Source: an uncultured Microbulbifer sp. (GTDB lineage Bacteria > Pseudomonadota > Gammaproteobacteria > Pseudomonadales > Cellvibrionaceae). From it: a DNA stretch of 64,000 nt. Location of the stretch: assembly GCF_947504145.1 (NCBI RefSeq), contig NZ_CANNGQ010000004.1, positions 310,001 through 374,000 on the forward strand. Reading direction: 5' to 3'. The notes beneath the pieces were generated by a model, which saw only the letters and a program-made list of their open reading frames with translations, searched no databases and had not been told where the DNA came from. The position numbers were made by a program, and so were the translations under genes. This document shows positions 54,197-63,170 of the stretch, piece by piece (the first letter of the stretch is position 1; each line of letters begins with the position of its first letter).

Positions 54197-54766
54197 CCCT
54201 CCTTTAGGTAAGGCTACATAGCCTCAAACTATTCCCTGTTATTGTTTCGCTTCGGCTATTGGGCCGGTGGCACTGGCGCGAAGCCAAATACATTACTGTA
54301 CTACTTGCGTATGACATCCCTGCAACCACGACGCCTAATTATGCCAATGCATAAATCGGGCCGAATTCCATTAAACCTGAGAGATTTTGTCAGTGGCCAC
54401 TTTCTAGTGGCGGTGCATGCCAGCGAACAATGATTATCCGCCTAAATTGTGATGGGACTCAACTAATTTTGGCGCAAAACCAAACCAGGGCACTAGAAGA
54501 GTGAAAATTGGCGCGCAAAATCACGTGCCGAGCCGTATTGTGCGACACACCTAAAAGAATATCGCGCCACGTCACCAATAAAAAAGAAAGTCCCGCCAAG
54601 ATAGGCGTGCATTTCGCACAAATTTATAATCGAGCGCAGATCCGAGAGACATTTTTGTGCGCAAGTTCGCAGCAATTTCCGGTTGACATTATTTTGATCG
54701 CTGCCATATTAGCGTCCATTAGCTGCGATTATTGTGGTTGAAAAACAGATTGGGGGGAGACAAGGA
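54197..54766. other. Divergent intergenic region between EPS operon and HPPD-like/A-T-TE genes
   Basis: A 570-base gap that separates two divergent units and marks the switch to AT-richer DNA. It holds a sigma-70 promoter for the plus-strand genes (54683-54712). The EPS promoter should lie at 54200-54500, but I cannot pick boxes with confidence. A 63-codon open frame (54242-54433) has no ribosome-binding site or recognisable content and is not called. Confidence 0.55.
54683..54712 (+). promoter_or_regulatory. Sigma-70 promoter for the HPPD-like gene
   Basis: Perfect -35 TTGACA (54683-54688), 18-base spacer and TATTAG (54707-54712), 54 bases before the start codon. Confidence 0.55.
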
Positions 54767-55429
54767 ATGTCTAGAGTCAGTAGAGTTGACCATATTGCCT
54801 ATGCAGTGGCGGAAGGGATGATCGAAAAGTGGGCGTGGTACCACATAGAAGTTGAAGGTGGAAAGCTCACCAAGCGGGTGGATGATGTCCGTCCCGACGA
54901 TCCGGATAGCAGCATGAAACTCTGGTGTATCGACTTCGAATCTTTCGGTGTGGTGCTCGTAGAAGGGATAGATCGCAAGAAGAAAAGCCAGGTCACCGCC
55001 TTTGCCGATTGCCATGGTGACCACAGCGTACAGCACATAGCCTTCGACACTGAAAATCTCGAGCAGTTTGTCTCCAGGGCCATATCTAAAGGCGTCAACC
55101 TTCGCGGACAACAGCTCGTCAGCAATGATGGGTTCGGCGAACTCAAACAACTGTTCGGCAAGGGATATGCGAAGCAGAACGCCGCGGAAATGTCCTTCCC
55201 TGAGTACGTCGAGCGCCCCAAACACGGCGCCCAGATGAGCACAAGCGTGCCTCAGAATACCGGTAAGAACTTTTATCAACGTATTGAGCATGCCCGCAAC
55301 ACCGGCGATACGTCGACGCTGATCAATTTCTCGCTTATGCCTTCCGACTGGGCTCCAGATTCCTCCGGTAAGAGAGCCTCACCCAGTGCCACACAGCCCG
55401 CCGAACAGCAAGAGCCTGCGGGGGCCTAA
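54767..55429 (+). CDS. HPPD-like single-unit VOC protein next to A-T-TE synthetase
   Basis: A 220-residue VOC-fold protein resembling the catalytic C-terminal half of 4-hydroxyphenylpyruvate dioxygenase. Ligand positions align by eye with HppD at 43.3 kb: H9 (RVDHIAYAV) with H162, H90 (SVQHIAFDTENL) with H241, and E146 (MSFPEYVERP) with E323. The H-to-H spacing is nearly equal (81 versus 79), while the H-to-E spacing is shorter (56 versus 82). The N-terminal VOC domain of HppD is absent. The tail beyond ~152 is Ser/Pro-rich and looks disordered. ATG 54767 lies 7 bases after GGGGGAG. Probable Fe(II) enzyme on an aryl-pyruvate or related compound. Confidence 0.75.
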   Translation: MSRVSRVDHIAYAVAEGMIEKWAWYHIEVEGGKLTKRVDDVRPDDPDSSMKLWCIDFESFGVVLVEGIDRKKKSQVTAFADCHGDHSVQHIAFDTENLEQFVSRAISKGVNLRGQQLVSNDGFGELKQLFGKGYAKQNAAEMSFPEYVERPKHGAQMSTSVPQNTGKNFYQRIEHARNTGDTSTLINFSLMPSDWAPDSSGKRASPSATQPAEQQEPAGA

Positions 55430-55557
55430 TGCGTGACGCTCTCCTGCAGTACGGATAATGAGCATTTCCTGGCGTCACCAAGCCTCAGGCGACGCAAGGG
55501 AAAGCTGAGTTCAAGCTGCAAGCGATAGCCAGGCTTCAGCATCACCCAAGAAAACCA

Positions 55558-58269
55558 ATGGACGAGTACAGCTTGGAAGGTACATCCATATTGAACACGC
55601 GCCGCGGAGACAACCTTGATGTACCGCTTGTCACCGCTACCGTATCTCCATACGACGTCGGTGTTCCGGTAATCCGCCAGATAGAACGCAATGGCCAACG
55701 CCACGCTGACAAGGTCGCCGTTACATATAAAGATGAGGAGTTGACCTATAGCCGCTTGATGTCGTCCGCACGGCAATTGGCTGCAGGCTTACAAGCAAGA
55801 AGGGTTAGCTCAAACTCACGTGTAGCGGTATTAATGGATCCTTGCCCTGAGTTGGTAACCACTCTGCTTGCGACACACCTGCTAGGCGCGACTTATGTGC
55901 CGATAGATCCTAAGTTTCCTCCCGCGAGGATTGGGATGATTCTGGAAGACGTTGCACCAGCCATTATTGTATATGACGCCATAAGCCCAACTGAAAAATA
56001 CAATAAAATACTGAACGATTCTTCTGCAAAGCTTCAAAGCTATCAGTCTATTTCCGACCTTGGCGGTCGGCAGATCCAATCGTTCCAAGCGTACCCGGTA
56101 ACGCTGCTAAATGAATCGCATATTTTTTTCACATCCGGAACTACCGGACGCCCGAAAGGCGCGGTTTCTTCACAATTGAATCTCGCGCACGGTATGTCGT
56201 CTTCGGCTTTCTGTTTCGAGCTCACGAGCGCTCACAGCATCCTATCCGTAGCTGGCTCCTCCTTTAGTATCAGTACATTTGAGCTTCTTTCACTACTTGC
56301 TCTCGGCGGCTCCATCACTATCGCCGAACGATCGGATATCCTCGAAGTGGAGCGGCTTTTTTCTATAGCATCACGGGTATCTGTCTGGCACTTCGTTCCC
56401 ACTCTTCTCGGCAGGCTTATCGAATTCGTAGAGTCAGAGCCGCATAGAATCGCGTCACTTAAGCACCTCGAGCGAATTCTCACCGGCGGTGACAACGTAC
56501 CCCCCAGTCTTCTTTGCAAGATCCGGAGAATATTGCCACGAGTTCAGCTGTATGTGAATTATGGCGCAAGCGAAACCAATTGCATGGTCACTTATTGGCC
56601 GGTCACCGCGACGGAGCTTACTAAGACAAAAATTGGTAAGCCTCAGAAAAATGTAAAGCTCGCAGTTCTCGATAAGGACCACACGGTAGTTACAGATGGC
56701 GAGATTGGAGAATTATTTGTCTCTAGCCCAGGTGTTATACCCGGATACATGCATCGTACGGACCTGAATCACGAAAAATTCGTTGAACTGAATAGCCTAC
56801 GTTATTTCGCAACCGGCGACATGGTGCGAAAGGATAGCGATGGCCTCTACGAAATGCTCGGCCGAGAAGACTTTCAGATTCAGCTCAATGGGAACAGGAT
56901 TGAGCTATTGGAGGTAGAGAGCATACTAAAGCGAGCTCCCGGGATGAAAGACTGCGTGATCGCAGCAAAATATCTCAACGATGATGACTCTTCAGCAACG
57001 CTCATCGCATACGTAGTGCCGGAAGCGACAGGCATGGTATCCGTTAGAGATGTAAAATCCTTCGCTAAAGATTTCATTCCTTCGTATATGATTCCGTCAC
57101 TGTATCTACAGGTCGCATCGATCCCCACCAACAACAATGGCAAAGTCGATCGTATAAATTTGCCGGCACCACAAAATTGCCGGGCATTACAGTCAGACCG
57201 GGAAGAACCGCTTGCAACTCCAATGGAACACAGCATCACCGCTGTGTGGCGTGAACTTCTTGGCGACCGATCCATTCACGCTAACAGTGATTTTTTTGAG
57301 CTTGGTGGAGACTCAATATCTGCGGTACGCCTAGTTGCCAAGCTATCTACTGAGCTGTGCGCCAGTCTTTCAATTGGTGATTTAATACACAACCCAACGG
57401 TGCGGCAACAGTCAGCTCTGATCTCCAGTCGTTTAACAGCCGAAGTAAGATCAGAAGATGGCGGTGCCAACAACGACTCGGGATACCTTTTACTTAAGCC
57501 GGGGCGTAAAAATACTCCGCCCCTGCTATTGATTAACGGAGTTGTTGAGTATCTAGAGCTCGCGAAGACCCTGGCCACAGAACGCTCAGTATATGCCGTA
57601 TACCTTCCTGAAGAATTGGATCTCATCACACGCGGGGCCGATTCGAGGGCAGCCACAACAACAGACTCCATAGGAGGGATTACACAACTATATCTGTCTG
57701 TGATCCTCACGCTACAGCCAAATGGGCCATATTATCTCGCCGGCAAATCCTTTGGTGGGATCATTGCTATTGAAGTCGGGCGAGAGCTCGAAAAGCTGGG
57801 CCACGAGGTAGCATTCACGGGGTTGCTTGATACTGTAACCCCAGACGCCTTCACTGCACACCGAAGGCTTTCATTCCGCGCACAACAACATATTAAACAC
57901 ATATTTACCCACGGTCCTGGGTATCTCATGTCGCGGGTAAAACAAAGGTATTCGCAATTTACCAGGAAGAGTCGAGCACAGCATGCGGACTGTGCCAGAA
58001 AAACAGATGATGCGAACAACATACGAATACGACATCAAGTCCGTAAGAATGCAATTTTTACCACTCGCTTATCTCGCATCTATCGGCCGATCGTCTTAAT
58101 CAAAGCACGTGACCGAAGGCGCCTGTATGGAGAACAGCCCTCCAAAGACCTTGGATGGGGAAAGTATTGTGAAAATCTTACGACCTACGAGGTGCCAGGT
58201 GATCACCATTCCATTTTGAAGGCTGAGTACGTCGGGCAAGTCGCCAATAAAATTGAGTGTTTTATATAG
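55558..58269 (+). CDS. NRPS-like A-T-TE synthetase, probably aryl-alpha-keto-acid activating
   Basis: A 903-residue single-module enzyme without condensation domain. Adenylation domain (~40-535): TSGTTGRPKG (192-201), NYGASET (334-340), YFATGD (416-421), GREDFQIQLNGNRIELLEVE (435-454), catalytic K529 in NNNGKVDR. At the position of the Asp that binds the substrate amino group (FDxS) it has F236-S237-I-S, so an alpha-amino acid is an unlikely substrate. Carrier protein: FFELGGDSIS, phosphopantetheine Ser S586. Thioesterase: GKSFGG (S731), D758 and H883 (GDHHS). This is the architecture of atromentin/terrequinone/ralfuranone synthetases, which dimerise aryl pyruvates. The start has a weak ribosome-binding site. 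Base composition is AT-richer than the core genes. Confidence 0.85.
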   Translation: MDEYSLEGTSILNTRRGDNLDVPLVTATVSPYDVGVPVIRQIERNGQRHADKVAVTYKDEELTYSRLMSSARQLAAGLQARRVSSNSRVAVLMDPCPELVTTLLATHLLGATYVPIDPKFPPARIGMILEDVAPAIIVYDAISPTEKYNKILNDSSAKLQSYQSISDLGGRQIQSFQAYPVTLLNESHIFFTSGTTGRPKGAVSSQLNLAHGMSSSAFCFELTSAHSILSVAGSSFSISTFELLSLLALGGSITIAERSDILEVERLFSIASRVSVWHFVPTLLGRLIEFVESEPHRIASLKHLERILTGGDNVPPSLLCKIRRILPRVQLYVNYGASETNCMVTYWPVTATELTKTKIGKPQKNVKLAVLDKDHTVVTDGEIGELFVSSPGVIPGYMHRTDLNHEKFVELNSLRYFATGDMVRKDSDGLYEMLGREDFQIQLNGNRIELLEVESILKRAPGMKDCVIAAKYLNDDDSSATLIAYVVPEATGMVSVRDVKSFAKDFIPSYMIPSLYLQVASIPTNNNGKVDRINLPAPQNCRALQSDREEPLATPMEHSITAVWRELLGDRSIHANSDFFELGGDSISAVRLVAKLSTELCASLSIGDLIHNPTVRQQSALISSRLTAEVRSEDGGANNDSGYLLLKPGRKNTPPLLLINGVVEYLELAKTLATERSVYAVYLPEELDLITRGADSRAATTTDSIGGITQLYLSVILTLQPNGPYYLAGKSFGGIIAIEVGRELEKLGHEVAFTGLLDTVTPDAFTAHRRLSFRAQQHIKHIFTHGPGYLMSRVKQRYSQFTRKSRAQHADCARKTDDANNIRIRHQVRKNAIFTTRLSRIYRPIVLIKARDRRRLYGEQPSKDLGWGKYCENLTTYEVPGDHHSILKAEYVGQVANKIECFI

Positions 58270-58547
58270 ATGCCATATCGATTCAACAGCACTGCTTGCC
58301 TATAATAATCGTTAGCAATATTATCCGCCACATCTGAAATCGCGAATTTATTTTCTTCATTAGAATTTTTATTTTCTTCGAGAAAGCTAATTTACCATCG
58401 AAGTTCTGATTGCAAAATAAATGAATATATACCTCTAATAATTGACGACATAATTTAACCAGTAAAAATCTTTTTACTAAAAGAGAGAATTTTTATGGCT
58501 TGTCTTTTCCTGCTTATTTTTTTTGCTACTGAATAGAGAGGCGTCGC

Positions 58548-60521
58548 ATGAGGAAGATTGGATATCTAAGGGAAGTACAAGGTCTAAGGATATATGCGGC
58601 ACTTCTAGTCGCCGTTTACCACATCTGGTTTCAGCGTGTATCCGGCGGCGTTGATGCATTTTTCGTGATCGCGGGCTTTTTTATCTACTCCTCACTTTTC
58701 AAAAATGGTGCTCCAGACTGGCCTAACCTATTAGCTTATTACAAGAAGACTTTGGCTCGTGTTGTACCAAGTACAAGTATTGTAATTCTATGCACCTGTG
58801 CAAGCTTCTTTTTGATTGGCATGGAGAGCAAATGGAACTCTCAAATTAAAGATGCCATAGCATCCATTTTCTTTTTAGAAAACTGGTGGCTATTTTTATC
58901 CGGAACCAATTATTTGGCGAGAGGTGAAATAGCCAGCCCTTTCCAGCACATGTGGGCTTTGTCTGTACAGATGCAGGTTTACGTTGCTCTCCCAATAATC
59001 TTCATTGCTTTAAGCTTTATTTTTCGGGGATCTAAATATTTTTATCGAGACATTAGGCTCGCATTAGCATGCTTTTTATTTTTGGGGTTCGCCTATGCCA
59101 TTTTAGTAACTGAAATGAATCAGGCGTCTGCATACTTTAATACTTGGGCACGATTTTGGGAATTTTTGTCTGGCGCGTTATTTGCATCGGTCGTTCATAA
59201 ACTGAATTTGTCGAGAGTTTGGTCTTGGTTTATTGGTTATGGATGTTTGTTGATATTAACATTTTACGCAGCACTCATATCCGTGGGAAGCCACTTCCCA
59301 GGTGTTGCTGCCGTTGTTCCTGTAGTCGCTACCGTTGGCATTATTTTGGCGGCAAACAATGGAGCAAATTTGCGCCTCTTAAATAACAGATTGACTCAGC
59401 GACTCGGTGACATTTCCTTCACCTTTTATCTGTGGCACTGGCCTATACTCATTGGTTACTTGCAGACCACAGGAGTTGAGGCTGTTAGTTTTTTTGCAGG
59501 CGTCCTAATAATCACTGCATCTCTGATTCTCGCATGCATTACCTACTTTTTCTTTGAAGTTCCATTCCGTAAATCTTCGATAATTAATAGAAGCTTCGCA
59601 CACACAACAGCTGCGAGTGTGTTAGTAATGCTCCCAGCTATCGGAACCGTAGGCTTTTGGGGAGTGAACTATATTTCGGCTAAAGAACGTGCAAATCACG
59701 ACGTTGAAATACTATTAAGTGGCGGGAATCCGGTCGGAGTGGTGCCAGCACCTGTTATAGCCAAGTGGGATAAATCGGAAAGCCTAGACAAATCCTGCAG
59801 TCAGCGATGGGATAAAGCTGAATTGATCGAGTGCACATTCGGAAATATGGAAGGGGAAAAGGTGGTTATGTTGGTAGGCGGCTCACATTCGGCCCATTGG
59901 CTACCCGCCCTTCAGACAATTGCTTCGACGGACAGATCTCTAAAAATTTTGAATATCACCAAAGCAGGATGCCCTCTTACATTGTCTAGCTTGGATCTCA
60001 ATCTTGGCGCAGAGAAGGCTTGCCTGAGCTGGTCAAAAGACGTAATCAAAAGAATTAATGAAATCAAACCACGAGCTGTTTTTACGCTACTCACCTCTAC
60101 TCGGACGAGCTCTGAGCAAGCTGGCGATTTTATACCCCAAGGATTTCTCGAAGCTTGGCGGCTCATACCTGATATTCCTATAATTTCAATTAGAGATACT
60201 CCCAGAGCAGATTTTGATGTCGCACTTTGCGTTGACCGTTTTGGCCCAGATTCAGAAAATTGCTCTATCGATAGAAAAAAGAATCTGAATCCTTATTTGA
60301 GCGATATTTTATCGAACGGGGAAATTGATAGTTTGAATTTGCCAAGCAATGTTTTTCCTATAGATGTTTCGGACCTGCTATGTGGCGAAAGTATATGCTC
60401 AGCAGTGACCGGGAACGTTTTAAAATTTAGAGACCAGGACCATTTTACAGCAACTTATGCTCGAGTTTTGGCTCCCGAAATTCATTCCAGAGTTAAGGAA
60501 TATGGGATTTTCATAGATTGA
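58548..60521 (+). CDS. Acyltransferase-3 membrane protein with C-terminal SGNH domain (OafA-like)
   Basis: A 657-residue protein with about ten membrane helices (about 15-370) of the acyltransferase 3 family and a periplasmic SGNH-type domain (about 435-655). The N-terminal REVQGLRIYAALLVAVYHIWF and GGVDAFFVIAGFFIYSSLF match the family pattern. In HMWALSVQMQVYVALPII the usual WSLSVEEQFY acid pair is replaced by Gln-Met. SGNH blocks: GGSHSAHW (about 445-452) and DQDHFT (about 629-634, DxxH). Such proteins O-acetylate polysaccharides. The gene is markedly AT-rich and sits between the A-T-TE gene and a sulfotransferase; the acceptor could be the nearby EPS or a small molecule. The 278-base gap before it is AT-rich without a gene. 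Confidence 0.88.
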   Translation: MRKIGYLREVQGLRIYAALLVAVYHIWFQRVSGGVDAFFVIAGFFIYSSLFKNGAPDWPNLLAYYKKTLARVVPSTSIVILCTCASFFLIGMESKWNSQIKDAIASIFFLENWWLFLSGTNYLARGEIASPFQHMWALSVQMQVYVALPIIFIALSFIFRGSKYFYRDIRLALACFLFLGFAYAILVTEMNQASAYFNTWARFWEFLSGALFASVVHKLNLSRVWSWFIGYGCLLILTFYAALISVGSHFPGVAAVVPVVATVGIILAANNGANLRLLNNRLTQRLGDISFTFYLWHWPILIGYLQTTGVEAVSFFAGVLIITASLILACITYFFFEVPFRKSSIINRSFAHTTAASVLVMLPAIGTVGFWGVNYISAKERANHDVEILLSGGNPVGVVPAPVIAKWDKSESLDKSCSQRWDKAELIECTFGNMEGEKVVMLVGGSHSAHWLPALQTIASTDRSLKILNITKAGCPLTLSSLDLNLGAEKACLSWSKDVIKRINEIKPRAVFTLLTSTRTSSEQAGDFIPQGFLEAWRLIPDIPIISIRDTPRADFDVALCVDRFGPDSENCSIDRKKNLNPYLSDILSNGEIDSLNLPSNVFPIDVSDLLCGESICSAVTGNVLKFRDQDHFTATYARVLAPEIHSRVKEYGIFID

Positions 60522-60805
60522 GAGCACAGCTTTTTTCGAATCATCTTGAGATTTGCGTGAAATTTTCAAGCTAGAGCTTAGGTTTTAACGGATTAAACTC
60601 TATCTATTTTAATCAAATTTGGATATCTAACTTCTCGAAACCCAAGAAGCACTTCTATTCTGACGCTCGTATTCACTGCTACCGAGTAGCATATGACCTT
60701 AACACCACCGATGTCGCGTTACAGAAAGAGTTGAGGGTAGGTGGTGTGAAGGAAATCTAACTTGACAATGTAATAGACTGCCATGTTTATGTAGTGCGCA
60801 TTAAA
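60522..60805. other. Intergenic region after acyltransferase gene
   Basis: AT-rich 284 bases between convergent genes. One frame stays open from about 60572 to a stop near 60760 (ending LRVGGVKEI) but lacks a start codon and a recognisable domain; it could be a remnant of an older gene. No clear terminator is seen. Confidence 0.4.
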
Positions 60806-62053
60806 CTATTCCGTAAACGTTCGCCGGCTTCCGAAAATCAAAGCAATTTTACCAACTACCTGACTCAGAGTGCCGACGCCTAGCCGAATACTTGGATCGA
60901 CTGTCACAGGCTTGTTCAAGAAATATCTGCGGACAATTATCCAAATTGCCTGGAAACAAAGGGAAAATCTTAGCGTGGTATTTTTCCCTAATGGAAGATC
61001 GCCTAGTAGAACATCCGGATGGGGTTTTAAGGCCTCCGCAATATTAGCTGGATAACGAATTGGACTCGCTGTGTACCTAAATCCTTTCTGAGCGCAATCT
61101 ATAATATGTGGTTCATTGGCAACGCCAAAATTTTCACCGAGCGGAAAAACATTTATTTCTTGTTTGGGCTTTTCTGGATTAGGGTAACCAAGTATTTCGA
61201 GAGCATCACAACATATAAGCGATGCTGCTCTCGCGATTTTGTTATCCATATTTAACTTCCAACCGAAGACATTATCGTCATTTATTTTCTTGTCGATATC
61301 ATTCTTCCAGGTTTCCGAAGCTACTCGAACATGCTCAGCACCAGACCGATCAAGCATAGATGATTCGAAATTCTCTCCCAAGAACTTGCAGATTTCCCGC
61401 ACTTTTTGGCTGGGATCTTGTACCAGATCCTCATACCTAACAGTGATACTATTTAAATCATTCTCAAAAAACGAATGGCTTATTGTGAATACAGTCATCC
61501 ACCGGTAGAACTCTCCTATAAGCGAAGTAGAAAGCCCAATATTTTTTATTACCGAGGGAATTGAATCTCTTGGATCACGGACAATTCGGATGATTTTGGC
61601 TTCAGGATAAAGTTTGCGAATAGTCTCAACGTACAATATATGTCGGGGTGTTTTTTCCGCCCAACGTGCTTTTCCCTGAGCTTTAGCAAAGGCAGCGGGG
61701 ACTGCTGAATAAACTGCCTTTGGTGACGGTTCTTGTGTAGACAGGTAATCTCTTACCGATTCCTTTGTCAGCCCAAAATGACTAATCAGGCTTCTTCCAT
61801 CTGGGTATAATATACATTCGAGTCGCTCGGTGACTTGCTCTACCCATTTTGGCCCCGATATGATGCGGCTGGCATCTTCCTGTGGCACGCACTTAAACAG
61901 GTCTGTCTCCGGCCCGCACGCTATTCTGCTGTGACTCCCCATTATAGCCGACAAAAGCGATGTGCCCGACCTAGGCGGCCCGACGATAAAAATAGGGGGC
62001 GATGAATCTCGTATTATTTTAGACATGGCAAATGGAATAATAGTGAAGGCCAT
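60806..62053 (-). CDS. Sulfotransferase family protein
   Basis: A 415-residue protein with the PAPS-dependent sulfotransferase fold. The 5'-phosphosulfate loop is FIVGPPRSGTSLL (about 22-34), and the 3'-phosphate-binding region is IIRIVRDPRDSIPS (about 153-166). WAEKTPRHILY (about 132-142) is common in the group. The C-terminal ~150 residues (after about 265) are not recognisable. The start is uncertain: ATG 62053 or 62026, neither with a good ribosome-binding site. Substrate could be a polysaccharide or a phenolic small molecule from the neighbouring genes. AT-rich, like the surrounding region. Confidence 0.85.
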   Translation of the reverse strand: MAFTIIPFAMSKIIRDSSPPIFIVGPPRSGTSLLSAIMGSHSRIACGPETDLFKCVPQEDASRIISGPKWVEQVTERLECILYPDGRSLISHFGLTKESVRDYLSTQEPSPKAVYSAVPAAFAKAQGKARWAEKTPRHILYVETIRKLYPEAKIIRIVRDPRDSIPSVIKNIGLSTSLIGEFYRWMTVFTISHSFFENDLNSITVRYEDLVQDPSQKVREICKFLGENFESSMLDRSGAEHVRVASETWKNDIDKKINDDNVFGWKLNMDNKIARAASLICCDALEILGYPNPEKPKQEINVFPLGENFGVANEPHIIDCAQKGFRYTASPIRYPANIAEALKPHPDVLLGDLPLGKNTTLRFSLCFQAIWIIVRRYFLNKPVTVDPSIRLGVGTLSQVVGKIALIFGSRRTFTE

Positions 62054-62234
62054 AGAATCCGATAATCGGAACCGCTTTCGAAGCCCAACATTGTACGACA
62101 GTTAGCCGACTAATTGACTTCAAAAAATAAAATTAGCGGCCAAAGTGTGTGAGCGTAGATAGCCTACGCTCACCTTCGTAAAGGCTCATTCCTTACCCAA
62201 GGTTACGACGAGCACCCCAGCCAGACTTCAACCT

Positions 62235-63011
62235 TCACTTTTCTACAAATGCACGCTCGATCACATACTCGTGAGGCACCCCCGCACGCGTTTCGCGGAA
62301 TCCCCAGTCATCAAGAATAGAGGTGAGATCTTTCAGCATGGCTGGAGAGCCACACAACATGAATCGGTCCTCATCCACATTCGGCTGGGGCAGGTCAAGA
62401 TCTTTAAAGATTTTTCCAGACAGCATCAGATCGGTGAGACGCCCATTGTTGCGATATGCTTCACGAGTTACTGTCGGATAATAAAGTAGCCCCTCACGAA
62501 CCATTTCTCCGAAGTACTCGTGCTCAGGCAGCTCTTTTTCAATGTGATCCTGGTAGGCGAGCTCAGAGGTAAACCGTACACCGTGGGCGAGAATGACATG
62601 GTCAAAACGCTCATAAACATCTGGGTCCTTGATGATGCTCATAAAAGGCGCCAAGCCCGTTCCTGTGGATAGTAACCATAACCGCTTACCTGGCAACAGA
62701 TGGTCCGCTACCAGAGTACCCGTCGGCTTGCGGCTTACAAAAATTTCGTCGCCCGGCTTTATTTTCTGCAGCTGCGACGTCAATGGGCCATCTGGAACTT
62801 TGATACTGAAAAATTCCAGCTCATCTTCGTAGTTAGCACTCGCAATGGAGTAAGCACGCAAAAGCGGTCGGCCGTTCGGTTGCTCGAGCCCAATCATGGT
62901 GAAGTGACCGTTCTCGAAACGGAACCCCGGGTCGCGACTGGTTTTAAAGCTGAACAGGGTTTCATTCCAATGATGGACTTCGAGTACCGTTTCTTTATTC
63001 AGATTTGACAT
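62235..63011 (-). CDS. fpr: Ferredoxin--NADP reductase
   Basis: A 258-residue FAD enzyme that moves electrons between NADPH and ferredoxin or flavodoxin. ATG 63011 gives the exact family length; an upstream frame adds 18 residues. FAD motif RAYSIASANYEDELEFFSIKV (about 51-71), NADP motif LLSTGTGLAPFMSII (about 113-127), and C-terminal VERAFVEK-like end (YVIERAFVEK) are all typical of subclass I Fpr. Codon use looks closer to the core genes than its flanking sulfotransferases, so it may be a housekeeping gene at the edge of an acquired segment. Confidence 0.94.
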   Translation of the reverse strand: MSNLNKETVLEVHHWNETLFSFKTSRDPGFRFENGHFTMIGLEQPNGRPLLRAYSIASANYEDELEFFSIKVPDGPLTSQLQKIKPGDEIFVSRKPTGTLVADHLLPGKRLWLLSTGTGLAPFMSIIKDPDVYERFDHVILAHGVRFTSELAYQDHIEKELPEHEYFGEMVREGLLYYPTVTREAYRNNGRLTDLMLSGKIFKDLDLPQPNVDEDRFMLCGSPAMLKDLTSILDDWGFRETRAGVPHEYVIERAFVEK

Positions 63012-63170
63012 ATGTTTAGAACCACTAACTACCTTAGATAATACGTGTATTCTACCTTTAGCCACATTATTCGACTAACAGAACAATCTGATGATATATA
63101 TCTATTAAGCAGATATACAGTTGCAGGTCAACACTCGCACTTGTTGGCCTGACTATACGTCGAGCACCCT

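Noticed and set aside
54242-54433. 63-codon frame in the divergent region before the HPPD-like gene
   Set aside because: No Shine-Dalgarno sequence, no homology that I recognise, and probably overlaps the EPS promoter region.
60572-60760. About 60 codons open without start, ending LRVGGVKEI
   Set aside because: Could be a gene remnant, but no start codon and no family recognised; too weak to call a pseudogene.
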